Source: Thelephora terrestris
Taxonomy: Eukaryota; Basidiomycota; Agaricomycetes; Thelephorales; Thelephoraceae
Assembly: GCA_015956445.1 (NCBI GenBank)
Contig: WIUZ02000011.1
Coordinates: forward strand, 1,389,501 to 1,453,500
DNA: 64,000 bases
Reading direction: 5' to 3'
Part shown: positions 21,466 to 33,449 of the stretch, one piece after another
Layout: each line of letters starts with the position of its first letter
Numbering within the stretch: position 1 is the first letter of the stretch
The notes under the pieces: generated by a model
What the model saw: the letters and a program-made list of their open reading frames with translations, nothing else
Told to the model about the DNA's origin: nothing
The model's database searches: none
Program-made: the position numbers and the translations under genes

Positions 21466-21860
21466 TGGCGGCATCAACTTTGTATATGATTGGTGAGGGA
21501 AAACCCGAATTACAAGCGAGGGAAGAACTTGGCTTATCCGGAACGGATATGATGATGCGTCCGTGCGTGGGTGGGATGGGAGGACAAGGGGGGGAGGCTC
21601 GAGCTGTAGAATAAGTTGGGGATATCTTACGTTTTGCCTAAGGATGGCCAACAATGGCGGAAGGAAAGGAGGGATGAGGGGGACAATAGCCGCACTGTTG
21701 CAGCACCGTTATCCGGAACAGCAAGGCGGCGTGTTTGCCTCATGGCGTCACCTATAAATTCCGAGATTCATTCCTCCCGCTCTCTCCTCACACTTGCATT
21801 TCTCCCTCCCCCTTCAAGCGACACACATCCCCCAATCTTCCTTACCACCTACACCTCGTC
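21466..21860. other. Intergenic region before a small gene
   Basis: No coding homology. Purine-rich stretches on the plus strand near 21,560-21,700 give way to a C/T-rich promoter-like stretch at 21,770-21,860. Confidence 0.4.
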
Positions 21861-22306
21861 ATGTCTAACGTCGATGACTCCATCTTCGTTCGTTTTTTCT
21901 CATCCATGGCCCGGCCGTAACGGCGTTAATCCTGACTCCCAACGATCTCCGTATCTACAGCCAGGCGACATCGTTGCTGTTAACAGCGGTCTCGGCCGAC
22001 GAGAGGGTCTCGTAGTTGGCTCTCACATCGACCACCTCGTGCGTGACGCCCTGCTGCTATGCGCATGTTTTTTCTCTCGAGACTAACGTGCCGCCTTTGT
22101 CCTCAGGGCCGTCAAATAATCGAAGTTCAGCTCGACACTCAGGTCGTCAACTACTGGTGAGTCCCTCCTATACCTCCCTGGTGAACCTCGCGAAAATTGA
22201 CGCGTCCGTTAGGTATCCCCAAGTCACCAGGGTGAAACGAACCATCCAATACGCTCAACCCGTCCGTCCCGCTTACCGAACCGTCGAGCGCCGCATCATG
22301 TGGTGA
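21861..22306 (+). CDS. Small conserved-looking protein (~85 residues), four exons
   Basis: Too fragmented to appear as one frame. Exons inferred from splice signals: MSNVDDSIF, then PGDIVAVNSGLGRREGLVVG and SHIDHL, then GRQIIEVQLDTQVVNYW, then YPQVTRVKRTIQYAQPVRP and YRTVERRIMW before TGA. Donors are GTTCGT, GTGCGT and GTGAGT; acceptors are CTACAG, CCTCAG and GTTAG. The PGDIVAVNSG..RREGLVVG part resembles a small beta-barrel (KOW- or SH3-like) turn, but I do not recognise a family. The joined reading is continuous through three introns, which supports its being a gene. Confidence 0.5.
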
Positions 22307-22711
22307 AAAAATTTCCGACAATCCCAAACGCTTTTCTTTTTCACGAGTGAGGAAGTGGGGGTGCGCACGCATGCGTGTGATTCCGCTTCCCCTTCACGTC
22401 GTTCATGGAGTATCGAGAATGTATATGTAGGAGTCTGTGACTGCCCCTTTCCCTCCGTAGTACCCAGCAAGGATCATTTTTCTTGTTTTCTTTTTCTCTC
22501 TCATTAACTCGCGCAACTTTCACCGGTCTAGGGCTGATTCGGACCATCTGTGTTATTATTGCCTCCGTTCTGCCTGCTTGTCTGCGAATTTATATAAACC
22601 TTTCTCTCCATCTCATGGAAGTCGTGCGGAAGCGAACAGGGAACTCGGACGTAAGATTACACGCCCCAAGGCGCGAATGAACCCTCCCGCTGTACCCATG
22701 TTGTCAAGAGG
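22307..22711. other. Convergent 3' region, small gene / ORC1
   Basis: This lies between the plus-strand stop at 22,306 and the minus-strand stop of ORC1. It is T-rich on the plus strand and no gene was seen. Confidence 0.45.
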
Positions 22712-25677
22712 TCAGACACCCAACGCGTTCTTCCACATCTGCCCGCCAATCTCGCTGAGCACCCTCTCGACTTCAATTTGCTCAAGGTTGAGCACGACCT
22801 TCCTCTCACCAGCAGGCTTCCGTTGTGCCGTCGCTCCATCCTCGATCAGCATAGCGCGCGAGGCGATCAAAGAGTCCAAAACTCCGTCAAGCTCTGCGAA
22901 CGTCGGTTTCCGCGTCGGGTCGTCGTCTCCCGTTAGGATGCTCGTATAAATTACGTGTTGGTGTTGAACCTGATAATATCAAGGAGGAACAATTGAGCGT
23001 GAACACCACTAAACAAGAAAGAATTCCCTCACGTCACCCCACTTGACCTCTTCCACGCCCTCTTTCTTGACGCATTTGAGGACCGCGGCCAACATTATCC
23101 TCTCGTGAAGGCTGAGGTCTTGAAGGTATCCAGCAGTGGGAGAATTTTGCATGGCCGAAATGACTTCCTTGACCTCCCTTATCCCCGCCGTCTTCTTGTT
23201 TGGTTGAACGAGTTCCACAGTCCTCCTGCCCACGAAGAAATGCACGTCAGCTGTCAGCGGCAGATTTCTTCGAGAGATGCAGGACGTACCTGCAGATATC
23301 CAGCACCCTCCTCGCATCACCACTTATCGAGGATACCTTCATGGACGCGAACTTCACCCCATCTTTCAAGATAACTTCTGCAGCCTTGGCCGGAAGTCCC
23401 TCTCTCGATTTGTTGAGCCGAGCGAGCACAATTGTCTCGAGCTGAGCCGTGGTATACGGTTGGAAGTTGATTCGAATCATGCCTATGGGAAGAGAGTTCA
23501 CTCCCATCGCCACAAAAGCAAAGCTCTGGAAGGAAACGAACCGAGGCGACTGCGGACTCTCCCCGTCATAACTCGCTCAGGGAGATCCATCGTGTTCGCG
23601 ACCGCTAACACGATCAATTTGGAGTTTACCAGCGTCGGCCAATTGAAAAAGTTGTAGACGACGTCTTGCTTTGTGGTCATGAGTTGGTCGAGCTCATCCA
23701 TCAAAACCACACTGCAAGAGACAGCTCTATGAGGGAGGTGTCCTAGAGATGGGAGGAAGTTCAACCTACCAGGCGTGACCTCCGGGTCCAGCGGAAGCGC
23801 CACCGCTGAGATGCTTTGTTAACCTCTTGAGTGCTTCTTTCCAACTGATTGATAGGTGGCCATCCGCTCCGACGTCGTGCCCAGAAATGGTTTCCCAAAG
23901 CAAGTTATATGCGGCGTGGGGTTCAGGTATCTTCAGCCCGTTAATTTCGACGTAAGTGAATGGATTTGCTTCCTATGGTGGTTCGCTTAGTCAGTGTCAC
24001 TAACAATGAACATGAAAAAAACGCGCACGTTACTCTCGGCCATTCGCTTCAGTTCACGAACTACAGCGTGGACAGTTGCGGTTTTCCCCGTGCCGGGTAC
24101 ACCGGAAATATCTAGATGCTGATTAGAAAGCGAAACCCAGAGAGGAAGGTGAATTCTTGGACTTGCAGATACAGCCACCGCTCCCTTCCTCGACCAACTC
24201 CAAGACAGATCTCAATACCCTAGCATACTCTTCTTCCCGACAGGGCAGTTCGTTCGGTCTCGCAGCCACGTGCAGAACGTGCATCGCTCTTAGCCACGGA
24301 TCCTTCGGCAGCTTCTGTAGTTGCTTATAGTGCTCCTCATTCATTTCTGGCGGGGGCGGCTTCACCACAAACGACGCCTTCTTTCGCCGGGCCCGCAAGG
24401 CGGCCTTCGAGTGCGGAGTGGGCATGGCCAGGTTACGAACCCGTTTATGGCGTGGGGTGGTTATCGCTGACGTTTGGCCGCGTTTTCGTTTGGATGGTGT
24501 CTTCGGGATGCCATCGCTGAGGTCAAAGTCAGAGCCTTCTGGTTCTACGGCGGCATCGGAATCTGAGTCGGAAGCATCGGTTGGATGGGCGGAGGATCCT
24601 GAAATGGAGGAAGATCTGGAAGGCTCCGGCTCGAATCCTTCCTCAGGGATAGCCTTCGTGCGTGGTTTCTTCTTGGGGGGTCTTCCCCTCGTAGGTGCCT
24701 TGCGCGTAGGTTTCGGCCTTTTCGAAGGACTCGGCGGTGGAGATTCACTTTCTGACTCGGACTCGGGATCCGCTTTGCGCCTTTTGGCAATTCGGGTCTT
24801 CGGTTTGGGAGTCTCAGGTACAGTGTTGCTAACACCAACCGTCCATCTAGACCAGTCATCTGGCGGCGCAACCTTCGCATGATCCCGGTGAGCCTCCCAG
24901 ACAAATTCATAGAAGAGACCGCGTTTAATGTCCACCGCCGATCTGCAAACAAAGTGATCGACCTCAGAGACGCCTTCGCCTTCGGCTGCACGTTTTGAAG
25001 TCGCTGGCCAAGGCGAGGTTAGAGGTCGTAAGCCTGGGGCGTGACTTGTGACGTGGCATTTCATGACTATCTCCTGTGGAGAAAGAACGCCCGTGTTCGC
25101 GAGAGAGTAATAGATTTCGTTCTTCACGTACAGGGTTAAAGTTTAGTAATGGTTAATATCGGAGAGACAACGAGCTCACAGGTAAAGCGTCCCTCTTCTG
25201 TCTGATGCTGCCGAGCTGTGCCGGTCGAGCAAACCAATGGACTCGAATTCGCATGGACTCGCTGGGATCATCGTCGTCCCCAGCCTCGTCATCCTCCCGA
25301 ACGACCCTCCACAGCGCGGTGATAACAGCCACACTGGGCGTTTTATTGGTGGACGCCACTAACACCGTATCGCCCAACGAGAACGTCTCGCTCGCCTTGG
25401 ATCCAGAAGCGACAGGTTTAGCGGGCTTCTGCTTTCCATAGGTCCGGACGATCGGTTTGGAAGGGGGACCATATCTGATCAGGGACGAGTAGAAGTGCGT
25501 TTCGCCCGGTTCGACGGTCTCGTCTTGCTGGAAATCCGCGGGTTGTGCAGGACGCGTGTGGAGTGGGCTTGCTGGCCACTTGTACGTTTGAGAGGTTGAG
25601 ATGAGGATTCCCCCGCCGTATCGAGCTGGGAGTTTCTGCTGTCTGTTGGACCGTCGAGGTGTTTGAGGGGCTGTCAT
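22712..25677 (-). CDS. ORC1: Origin recognition complex subunit 1
   Basis: I chose the ATG at 25677 ([20 protein letters not shown]), although the frame is open upstream. The N-terminal part carries a BAH domain: [31 protein letters not shown], then [20 protein letters not shown] and CHVTSHAP. A long basic, disordered linker follows with repeated [16 protein letters not shown]-type sequence. The AAA+ core has Walker [20 protein letters not shown], Walker [15 protein letters not shown], and sensor 1 [17 protein letters not shown]. The winged-helix end includes [13 protein letters not shown] and [19 protein letters not shown], ending [21 protein letters not shown]1 binds and hydrolyses ATP to load MCM helicase at replication origins; the BAH domain reads nucleosomes. 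The neighbour on the plus strand is divergent. Confidence 0.93.
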
Positions 25678-25998
25678 CGTGGCGACGTGGTCGACCTTGA
25701 CAGAGTGGGAAAACAAGCAGTGGGTCAGTATACGCCGTTCGGAGTGTGGAATTGGACACACGCGCCGTAAATCGCGTCGCGCTTCGATCCCCCACGGGCC
25801 ACGGGCCGGTGATGTCCGTTCCAGCCAAACTGGGGACATCCGGAGCCCAGTTGGCGGCATAATTCAAATCGGCGTGTTGTCACTGATGCGTGACCCGCAG
25901 GTTCCTGGGCGCGATATCGATCACGATAGGTTACTGGTAGTAGAGGCGCAGCCTCGCCCGCTCAGAATCATCTGACAAGGGACCTGTTCTTAACTACC
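25678..25998. other. Divergent promoter region, ORC1 / DUF4139 gene
   Basis: 321 bp between the two chosen start codons. No known element could be named. Confidence 0.45.
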
Positions 25999-27845
25999 AT
26001 GGTCGCGGTAAAAGAGACCACGAAATGGTCCTTCAAGGGAGAGAACCTTTCCATCGATACGGTCACCGTTTATCGTCCCTCTGGAGCTCAGATTGTCCGG
26101 AAACTTGATCTTGACCTCAAGGTTTGTGTCTTTGGTCAACATCTGGGTATCTCCGAGAATCTGACCGCCAGCGCACGGTAGGCGGGGAACAACGAGATCG
26201 AGGTTACCGGCCTCAGCAGTGTCACAAACACCGAATCTTTTCGCGTTTCTGGGCTTGGCGATGCCAGGTTACTCGTGGTCAACTGCCTACGTGAACAGTT
26301 CTCTGAAATCTCAGAATCGGATCCCTTCCGTGCCCTCAAATACCAAGTGCAAGAGCTGCAAGCAGAATTGGATGCTAGGAAGGCGGAGGTCGAAGTTTTG
26401 GAAGGGTTTGCCTGCAAAATGGGTGATCACCCTAACCTCACCCCCGTTGACGCCAACGCCTTTGTTGACACCTTATTCGAGAAGACTCTTGCTTGTGCAG
26501 AAATTGTGAGGACGCTGGATGATAAGGTTGCAGAGGTCAAACGGAAGATTAGCAAAGCTGAATCCGAGAGAGCTGGTTCAGCATCCGTGAAGGCCGTCAT
26601 CACCATCGTGTCGGACGATGACGGGCCTGCAGAATTGAAATTGACATATCGTCAGTTTGAAGTCCACGATATCCTCAATACTTTCCCGCTCATACGTCTC
26701 CAGGTGTGGCTGACGCATCTTGGTCCCCCCTCTACGATCTTCACGCCACCTCCGAAGGAGGGAAGCCTTCGAAGTCCGTATCCCTTCACTACCGCGTCAA
26801 CTTGCAACAGCAGACGGGGGAGGATTGGAAAGACGCAAAGTTGACTCTTAGCACGTCCGCGACTGACATGCTCGATGCAGGGGTCCCTGCATCAGATACT
26901 CTGACTGTCCAGCCCAAAGAAAGGTTACGACAGGCTCCTCCCCCTCCCGCTCCTATGACGCGCTCGGCGGCACCAGCGAGCGGAGCCAGAACGCTTATGG
27001 CTCGTAAATCTCTGTCTGCGCCTCCACTCCCCCCTCTAGCACATATAGCTGCAATAGTTTCGAAGAGTCCCATGGCCGTCAGTTATACTGTGGACGAGCG
27101 CACTACAATTCCTAGCGACCCCTTGTCGTACAAGGTTCTTGTGGCGATTATTCCGTTTGAAGCGATGATCTCCCATATAACCAGCCCGCGGAAGTCCCCA
27201 ATCGCATACCTCCAGGTAGGCGCCCGCTCATCAGTTCCTTCAGGAGTTGAACGTTGTCGGGGTCTTCTACAGTGCGCCGTCAAAAACACGAGCGATTATT
27301 ATTTGCTCCCTGGCACCATGAGCGTATTCCTTGACAACTCGTACGTCTCGAAAACGGAAATACCGGAGATCGCGACCGGAGACACGTTCAACTGCACACT
27401 CGGAATGGATACATCCATCCGCGTCTTACACGGGCTCACCGAATCCACCGTGACATCTCCCCCGTCTTCGTTCGTGGAACAATACACGACAACGACCTAT
27501 GTTTCCACCACGAAGCTTCACAACAGGCACGTGGGCGACTACCCGGTCAACATCATCGAGAGGTCGAGCATCCCGACCGCCTCGGAGAGCGACCCTCGGA
27601 TCAAGGTGTTCTTGAAGGGGCCAAAGGGACTGGCGGAGAGCGTGGAGGGGCAAGGGGTCGATCTTGGGAGGGCAGATGGGTTCAAAGTCAAGTGGGGGAG
27701 GGATGTGGAAGACACGAAGAATGGGCAGAAAGAGGGAAAGTTCATTTGGTATGGGACAATCCCTCCAGGGGCGGAGGTGGACTTGGTCAGTGAATGGGAA
27801 GTGAGGGCGCCCGTTGACGCGGAGTGGAGGGTCAAATCTGTGTAG
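25999..27845 (+). CDS. DUF4140/DUF4139 domain protein
   Basis: MVAVKETTKWSFKGENLSID followed by TVTVYRPSGAQIVRKLDLDL is the DUF4140 N-terminal strand pattern. A predicted coiled coil follows (YQVQELQAELDARKAEVEVL). The DUF4139 beta-rich domain covers VADASWSPLYDLHATSEGG, VNLQQQTGEDWKDAKLTLST, NTSDYYLLPGTMSVFLDNSY, IRVLHGLTESTVTSPP and a C-terminus with IWYGTIPPGAEVDLVSEWEV. Proteins of this type are found in bacteria and fungi; the name 'mucoidy inhibitor A' is used by annotation pipelines without proven function. A 57-nt intron (27,216-27,272, GTAGGC to TACAG) is stop-free and in frame, so both spliced and retained forms would be open; family continuity (YLQ/CAVKNTS) favours splicing. Confidence 0.82.
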
Positions 27846-28059
27846 GTGGGATTCAATATACGATAAAACTGCTAAAGAGGAACAGGCTGTATGTATATTT
27901 TACGGATTACTGTGACTGCGGCTTATACGATGGAATATATGAGGAGATACCAGGACCACTCCCAGAACTTGCTACCTCATGCTGCAGAGTAACAATGATG
28001 AGCGAGGCATTATGTCTCGCTTATCGGTGAGCACGACATGTAGTAGTAAAAACCCATCT

Positions 28060-29280
28060 TTAAGCGTCTATTGGAGCGAGGTTGGGCGCAGGTGCAGGTG
28101 AAATGTCAAGAGCTGACATGCTCTGCATATTTACTAGAACAAGTGGGGTCCAGGACTGGCAAGTCTCGTCGGGTACCTCCCACACCGCAAACTTCTCCCC
28201 CCAGAACTACCATCCAGGACAGAGATTAGCCCCGCCCATAAGACATCCGAAAGGTGAAAGCTACTCACTCCTTCTTCTTCACAGCGAGCAGGACTCGGAT
28301 ACGTGATCATGTCCCAGACCAAAGGCATGCTGTTACACAACCACCGCCAATCTTGGCCTCCCTTGTTATTGATGCCCACGATCTGTGCTTTGATTCGACG
28401 CTTTCCGGAGCCCCACCCAACACATCCCTATTCGAAGGTATGTAAAAACGAAAATTTGGGTAAAAAAAGTAAAATTTGGATCTACCTTGTCTTCGAAATT
28501 ACGATACCATGGTTTACAGTCCGGTTGATCCCAATCTACCGTCCAAAAACCTTGGAGCTGTACCTCCGGGAATACGGAGACCTTCGCACATCGATCTGGA
28601 CGCCTGATTTTGACGCCTTTGATCTCAACTGGCATGTTCATGCATGCGTCCATCGCGTCCCAGTCTTTAGGTATGTTATGGAGTGACCCCCAATACTCCC
28701 GCTTTCCGTAGGCAAGACAAACCCAAGATGGCCAAACGACGCCCCAGAATGCGCCACGAGGAACATGCGCTTCACTCGCCTTCTCCCACAGCTCCTTCTC
28801 TCGTGCCATCATCTCCCTCTCGAGTCCCATCTTCTCTTTCTCGATCGCAAGAGTCGCATTCTCATCTGCGACGTGCCGTTCCGCAGAATCGATGTCTATA
28901 ATCCACTCCATAGGATCATAGTTGAACACCAGAGTGGATGCTAGGAACAACACAACCAGGGTGCAAATAAAACCCCAGAAACCGATGGTTTCCGGTTCTG
29001 ACGTTTGATACCGGAGGGATTCGTCGACAGCGGGGGGGCCGCCAACAGGATGAGACCTATCAGCGGGACGGGATTTGTAGAGCCCGGGGGGTCGGGGAAT
29101 TGAGCCCGAATGGGAGAAGATGGGGCTTGTGGGCATGCCACCGCTGGGCGGAGGGGCACCGGGATACAATTGAGGCGGCTGACCAGGTTGTAGATTGAAA
29201 GGGTGTGTTCTGTATGCCAATCCATCTGTTAACAGAACCCTCGGGAAAGGATACGATAAATGTGCGTACTGCGAAGCCAT
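28060..29280 (-). CDS. Single-pass membrane protein, mushroom family (tandem copy B)
   Basis: From the ATG at 29280 the Pro-rich cytosolic head is followed by one membrane helix, TIGFWGFICTLVVLFLAST, then a Glu/Lys-rich coiled stretch (TLAIEKEKMGLEREMMAREK) and a Trp/Cys-rich domain: AYGKREYWGSLHNIPKDWDA, MDACMNMPVEIKGV, RRPDRC, GFWTVDWDQPDCKPWY. After an intron it continues DWRWLCNSMPLVWDMIT and YPSPARCEEEG. A last exon (acceptor TGGTAG) reads FWGEKFAVWEVPDETCQSW and extends to a stop at 28060-28062. The KREYW, CMNxPxEI, PDRC and W.VD..DCKPW motifs define a family common in Agaricomycetes, of unknown function. It is a tandem paralogue of the gene at 29,526-30,651. Confidence 0.6.
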
Positions 29281-29525
29281 TCAGTGGACCAAGATGGGGG
29301 TAGAGGCAACCAACCTTGCCGCCACACTTTCGATGATCTCGTCCATTGAGCGAACGAACAGACGCGTGCCCCCATTTCAAATTGGCGATCGCTCTCAGGG
29401 AAGTCCCTGGGCGGAGGTCTAGTACAGTAGTTGTAAAAAAGCAATGCCGGTCCATCCAAACTGCACATTCAGCTCGAGCCCTGACTGAGAAGATGTACAC
29501 GTATTTTACAGATTGGGTGGGTTTA

Positions 29526-30651
29526 TTACCGACAACTTTCGGCAGGTACATCCCAAGTTGCAACCTTTGTACCAGAGCTCTGCGGCAGGAGTGGTCAGCC
29601 GTCGGTACGAAAAGGCCGATTTGTGATCCACGTACTCGTTCTTCGCAGTGAAGAGGGCTCGTGTATTCGACACCATCCCAGGTGAACGGCGTGCTTTCGC
29701 ACATCACCCGCCAGTCTTGCTCCTTCTTGTTGATTATGCCTTCGACCTTTGCCTCGATTCGAGTGAGACCGGATCCGTGGTTTGTGCATCCCTGTAATAT
29801 GTGAGCATCGCCTTGGTGTACGTGGAGGAGAGCCTTTGGCTCACAGTATCGCGAATATCCTTGTGCCACGGCTTGCAATCCTCCTGATTCCGGTCTACCA
29901 TCCAATATCCATGGATGCCCGGAGATTCACTGACGAACGCGCATCGATCCGGCCGCCTGACGGTGACACCCTCGATCTCAGCGGGTGTGTTCATACATGC
30001 GTCCATGGCACTCCAACCTTCGGGTATGTCGAGTAGCACCCCCCAATATTCCCGCTTCCCAAACGCGCGGCAGTCGTAAGCAGGCCAGATAGGCTTCCAA
30101 TATGCGTCCGGCGGAACACGATCATCCGGTACCTTCTCCCACTCCTCCCTATCAAGTTTCATTTTCGCCCGTTCATGTTCTGATTTCTCTCGCTCCTCTG
30201 AGAGGGTCGACCCTTCTTTAGCTGCACGATTGGCTGTGGATTTGAGATCGATGTACTTTTCCAGAGTGTTGGAACGGTAGATGATCAGCACAACTTGAAC
30301 CAACACAACCACGACCCAGAAATATCGTCCACAATTGTCCTTTGAAGGTCGCCCCCCGGAGGGGCCATATGTAGGTTGGGGAGGTCGGTAGGAGGGCGCA
30401 GAGGAAAGTTCAGGAAGAAGTTCGGGAAATTCGGCGGAAGGGTGCGAAGTGGGGCCAGGGGCAGCGAAAGAGCTGTTGGAAGGTGAAGACCCGTGTCTTG
30501 GATTATGGAAGGGAGTGGCGTTGTTGGGCCGAAATGCACCATACGATGGTAGTGACGACCCACCAGCCGTCAGCCGAGAAGAGGGCGTCCTGCGAAACGA
30601 ATCGTTTGTGTACGTCAAACCTTGCAAGTTGAACGTAACAACAGGGAGCAT
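29526..30651 (-). CDS. Single-pass membrane protein, mushroom family (tandem copy A)
   Basis: Same architecture as the downstream copy: disordered Pro/Ser-rich head, one helix (YFWVVVVLVQVVLIIY), a charged coil (EEREKSEHERAKMKLDREEW), then FGKREYWGVLLDIPEGWSAM, DACMNTPAEIEGVTVRRPDR and GYWMVDRNQEDCKPWHKDI. After an intron it continues GCTNHGSGLTRIEAKVEGI and VMCESTPFTWDGVEYTSPLH. A final exon gives SSGTKVATWDVPAESCR and a stop at 29526-29528. The ATG at 30651 is used, but a TATAAA lies only ~15 bp upstream of it and no other in-frame ATG is suitable, so the true N-terminus may come from another exon. Copy B carries an extra ~25-residue tail not found here. Confidence 0.58.
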
Positions 30652-31024
30652 ACGGATATTGCGCCATTTATACCGGGAGGGGAGAGGGTAGGTGCAGAAG
30701 TTGAGATTGCTTGAAGCGCTCTCCGCCACAGTTATCGAATGGGAAGGCGCCTAAAGTAACTTAAGGTATGGGCCCAGATAGCACGCGACACTCATTGGCT
30801 CCCGACGGCGCGGGTCCCATGGGTTCAGTAAGTGGGAACAGTTGCAGTCGGGGGCGTCGTTCCTCCTCAGGGGCTTTCAATAGCCATAACTGCCGGTATC
30901 CTCCCGTTGTACATGCAGATTGAGAGATACAACTATTGTACATCTCAAAGTTACGAATGTACTCGGGTAGGACTGGAAAATGTCTCTTGGGAGGCGAACG
31001 AAGCAAATGGGTAGATAAAAGCAA
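30652..31024. other. Intergenic region, promoter of tandem copy A and 3' side of RNPS1
   Basis: Holds a TATAAA box on the minus strand near 30,665. Nothing else recognised. Confidence 0.45.
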
Positions 31025-32070
31025 CTAACTCCTCGGCGACCTCGACCTACTACGACTGTCTCGAATATCATCTTTGCTGTGGCTCCTCCTGGCACGACTC
31101 GTAGATCGAGCACGGGAACGACTCCTGCTCCTGCTCCTACTATACCTCGAGTAGGAGGAATAAGACACGGAGCGCGTCCTCGAGCGAGAACGTGGGGAGC
31201 GGGAACGAGAACGAGAGTAAGATCTCGTCCGTGAGCGGCTGGAACGCACAGAATATGAGGACGACCTCGATCTGCGCCTTCCGTAACCACCACGCTCGTA
31301 GCTTGGAGACCGTCTGCGCGCAGGAACAACACCCCTGCGACGTGGTGGAGAGCGAGACCTAGAAGTGTGACGGTACCCACCGCGCCCACCTCCTCTTCCG
31401 CCCCTTCCAACCCCAATCCTACCTCCGCCCCTTCCAGCGTACCCTCCAAACCTGGGAGGCTCGTAAGTATCGCGCCTCCGGCTATACCGTGGGGAACGAG
31501 ATCGAGACCGAGAACGCGTAGGCGACCGAGAACGTGAGCGCGAACGTGAGTACGAACGCATATCTCTTCTGGCCCTACCATCGCCGCCGCGCCCATTGCG
31601 TATGCGAGGAGGGGGTGAACGGGACACGTGTTGAGGACGGATTGGGAGGTCAGAGAGCTCGACCTTGAGCGTTGCGCCATCAAGTTGACCACCGTTCATG
31701 TGGAAGAAGGCTTTTTGAGCAGAGGCAGCATCGGAGTATTCCAATGCTGCTTTGCCTCTGTTTTGACCGGCTGGAGTAATTGCGTGAGTCCCAAAACAAC
31801 ATTAGCATAGAAAAGGGAAATCTAGGACGCACATTTTCCAAACAACGGCAAATCAAGCTTGACAATCTCGCCATAAAATCCAAATATCGTTTGAAGGTGT
31901 TCCTGAACGACGTTCCTCGTCAAGTTGGTAACGACCACGACTTTGGAGTCTGGCTTGTTGACCTCGTTCGAATTTCCGAGGTCGCCTTTTTCATGGTTGG
32001 ACGACGTATCCATTTCCACGTCTTCATCGCGGAGAGGGTGTGGGGAAGTCGAGCGGCCGCGGACGGACAT
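31025..32070 (-). CDS. RNPS1: RNPS1-like SR-rich RNA-binding protein
   Basis: The ATG at 32070 opens MSVRGRSTSPHPLRDEDVEM. Exon 1 holds the first half of one RRM, SKVVVVTNLTRNVVQEHLQ and FGFYGEIVKLDLPLFGKC, and after a short intron the RRM continues GKAALEYSDAASAQKAFFHM and GGQLDGATLKVELSDLPI. The C-terminal half is a long Arg/Ser domain with an inserted Gly/Arg-rich part (YAGRGGGRIGVGRGGRGGGR). One RRM flanked by Ser/Arg-rich sequence is the layout of RNPS1, a component of the ASAP complex and exon-junction complex that influences splicing and mRNA export. Its start codon lies 50 bp from the divergent CYC2-like start, so the two share a very short promoter. Confidence 0.8.
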
Positions 32071-32119
32071 GGCGGGTGATGGTCAAGGAGTGACCTCGAT
32101 CATTCTACGCACCGGGCTA

Positions 32120-33318
32120 ATGCTTCCACGCCGCTTTCTCTCTACAACGACGACCGGCTCGTCCAAGATAACGGCGGCCACGAGAAATGCCGCGCTCCGG
32201 ACGATGCGTTCGAAGTATCTACTCGCCGGTCTTGTCGTATGGACCGGCATAGGAACATATTACCTCTTCCCGCCATCCAAGAATCCATATTACTCTATCT
32301 TGACTGGAATCTCTTCCGGAGATGGCACACCGGCAACCCTGGTGCCATCTAAGTGGAGTCCAGTCTCTGTCATGGCAAGTGAGGAGACTTCAAAAGACAC
32401 CCGCCTTCTAACACTATCCATCCCGCGTCACCTCATCCCGAGTTCCTCTTCCACCCAACCAATTTGGTCAATCTATATCAAAGATGACGACATCCAAGTA
32501 GAACGGCCGTATACCCCACTTGAAGGGATAGACAAGGACGGGAAAATCAAACTGTGGGTGAAGAAATACCCTAAAGGCGAGGTTGGGAGGTGGTTACATT
32601 CGAAGAAACCTGGTGAATGTATCGAGATTCGAGGACCGCTCCAAACTTGGCTGCATGAAGATCATTATAGCGAGTGGGATGAGATCATCATGGTACGTCC
32701 TCGGGACATGACACCGGCTTGTGCTGACCCGAGGCTGCTCACAAAGATCTCTGGAGGGACAGGCATAACGCCTTTCTATCAACTCCTTCATGAGGAACTT
32801 ATAAAACCGAAACTTCCTGGAGGTCGTAATCCGGCACTATCCAATACGCGCTTCACGCTTCTGCATGCTTCACGGTCTGCGGAGGATTTGCCTCCCTCAG
32901 CTCTCCTCGGCCCTCTAATATCAATTGCGCAAAATGATCCTTCGAGACTTCGTGTCAAGCTATTCGTCGACGAGAAGGATTCTTCTACCGATGCCCCCTA
33001 TTATTTGAACGTCGGAAGGATCGATAGCAAAGCGGTGGAGGACGTGCTCGAGATTAAACAACCAACCATCTGGGATAGGCTATCGTGGCGGAATTTCGAC
33101 CCTAAAGGTATCGCAGGAGAGGGTAGGAAGGTATTGTTCCTGGTATGCGGTCCAGACCCGTAGGTTTCCCTACCTAGGTTTCCAACCAAGAACTGACAAG
33201 AGGGCTTAGGATGATCTCGGCCGTCGCTGGTCCTCGGGGACGCAATTATTCACAAGGACCTGTTGGAGGAATACTTGGTCAGCTGGGATTCGGGTCGGAA
33301 CAGGTCAGGAAATTGTAG
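32120..33318 (+). CDS. Mitochondrial NAD(P)H/FAD reductase, CYC2-like
   Basis: I chose the ATG at 32120 (MLPRRFLSTTTTGSSKITAA) because it gives a good mitochondrial presequence. An in-frame ATG at 32069 overlaps the RNPS1 start codon and would add 17 residues. A membrane anchor, YLLAGLVVWTGIGTYYLF, precedes the ferredoxin-reductase-type FAD domain with VERPYTPLEGIDKDGKIKLW. The NAD(P)-binding motif is SGGTGITPFYQLLHEEL and the C-terminus after the last intron is MISAVAGPRGRNYSQGPVGG then ILGQLGFGSEQVRKL. This C-terminal signature matches fungal CYC2-type proteins, which reduce haem in the mitochondrial intermembrane space to help form cytochrome c. The 54-nt intron at 32,693-32,746 is in frame and stop-free. 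Specific substrate not shown by sequence. Confidence 0.75.
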
Positions 33319-33449
33319 ACCAGGATATCGATACACTACCGTACAGCCTAATCCTTAACCTCGACGCTCGTTTGCCCTCCCGCGAGCTCGAGTCGATCAT
33401 CTTTCGATCGCGTTCATCTCTTCCCTCCTGCGTCCACACATCTGAAGTC

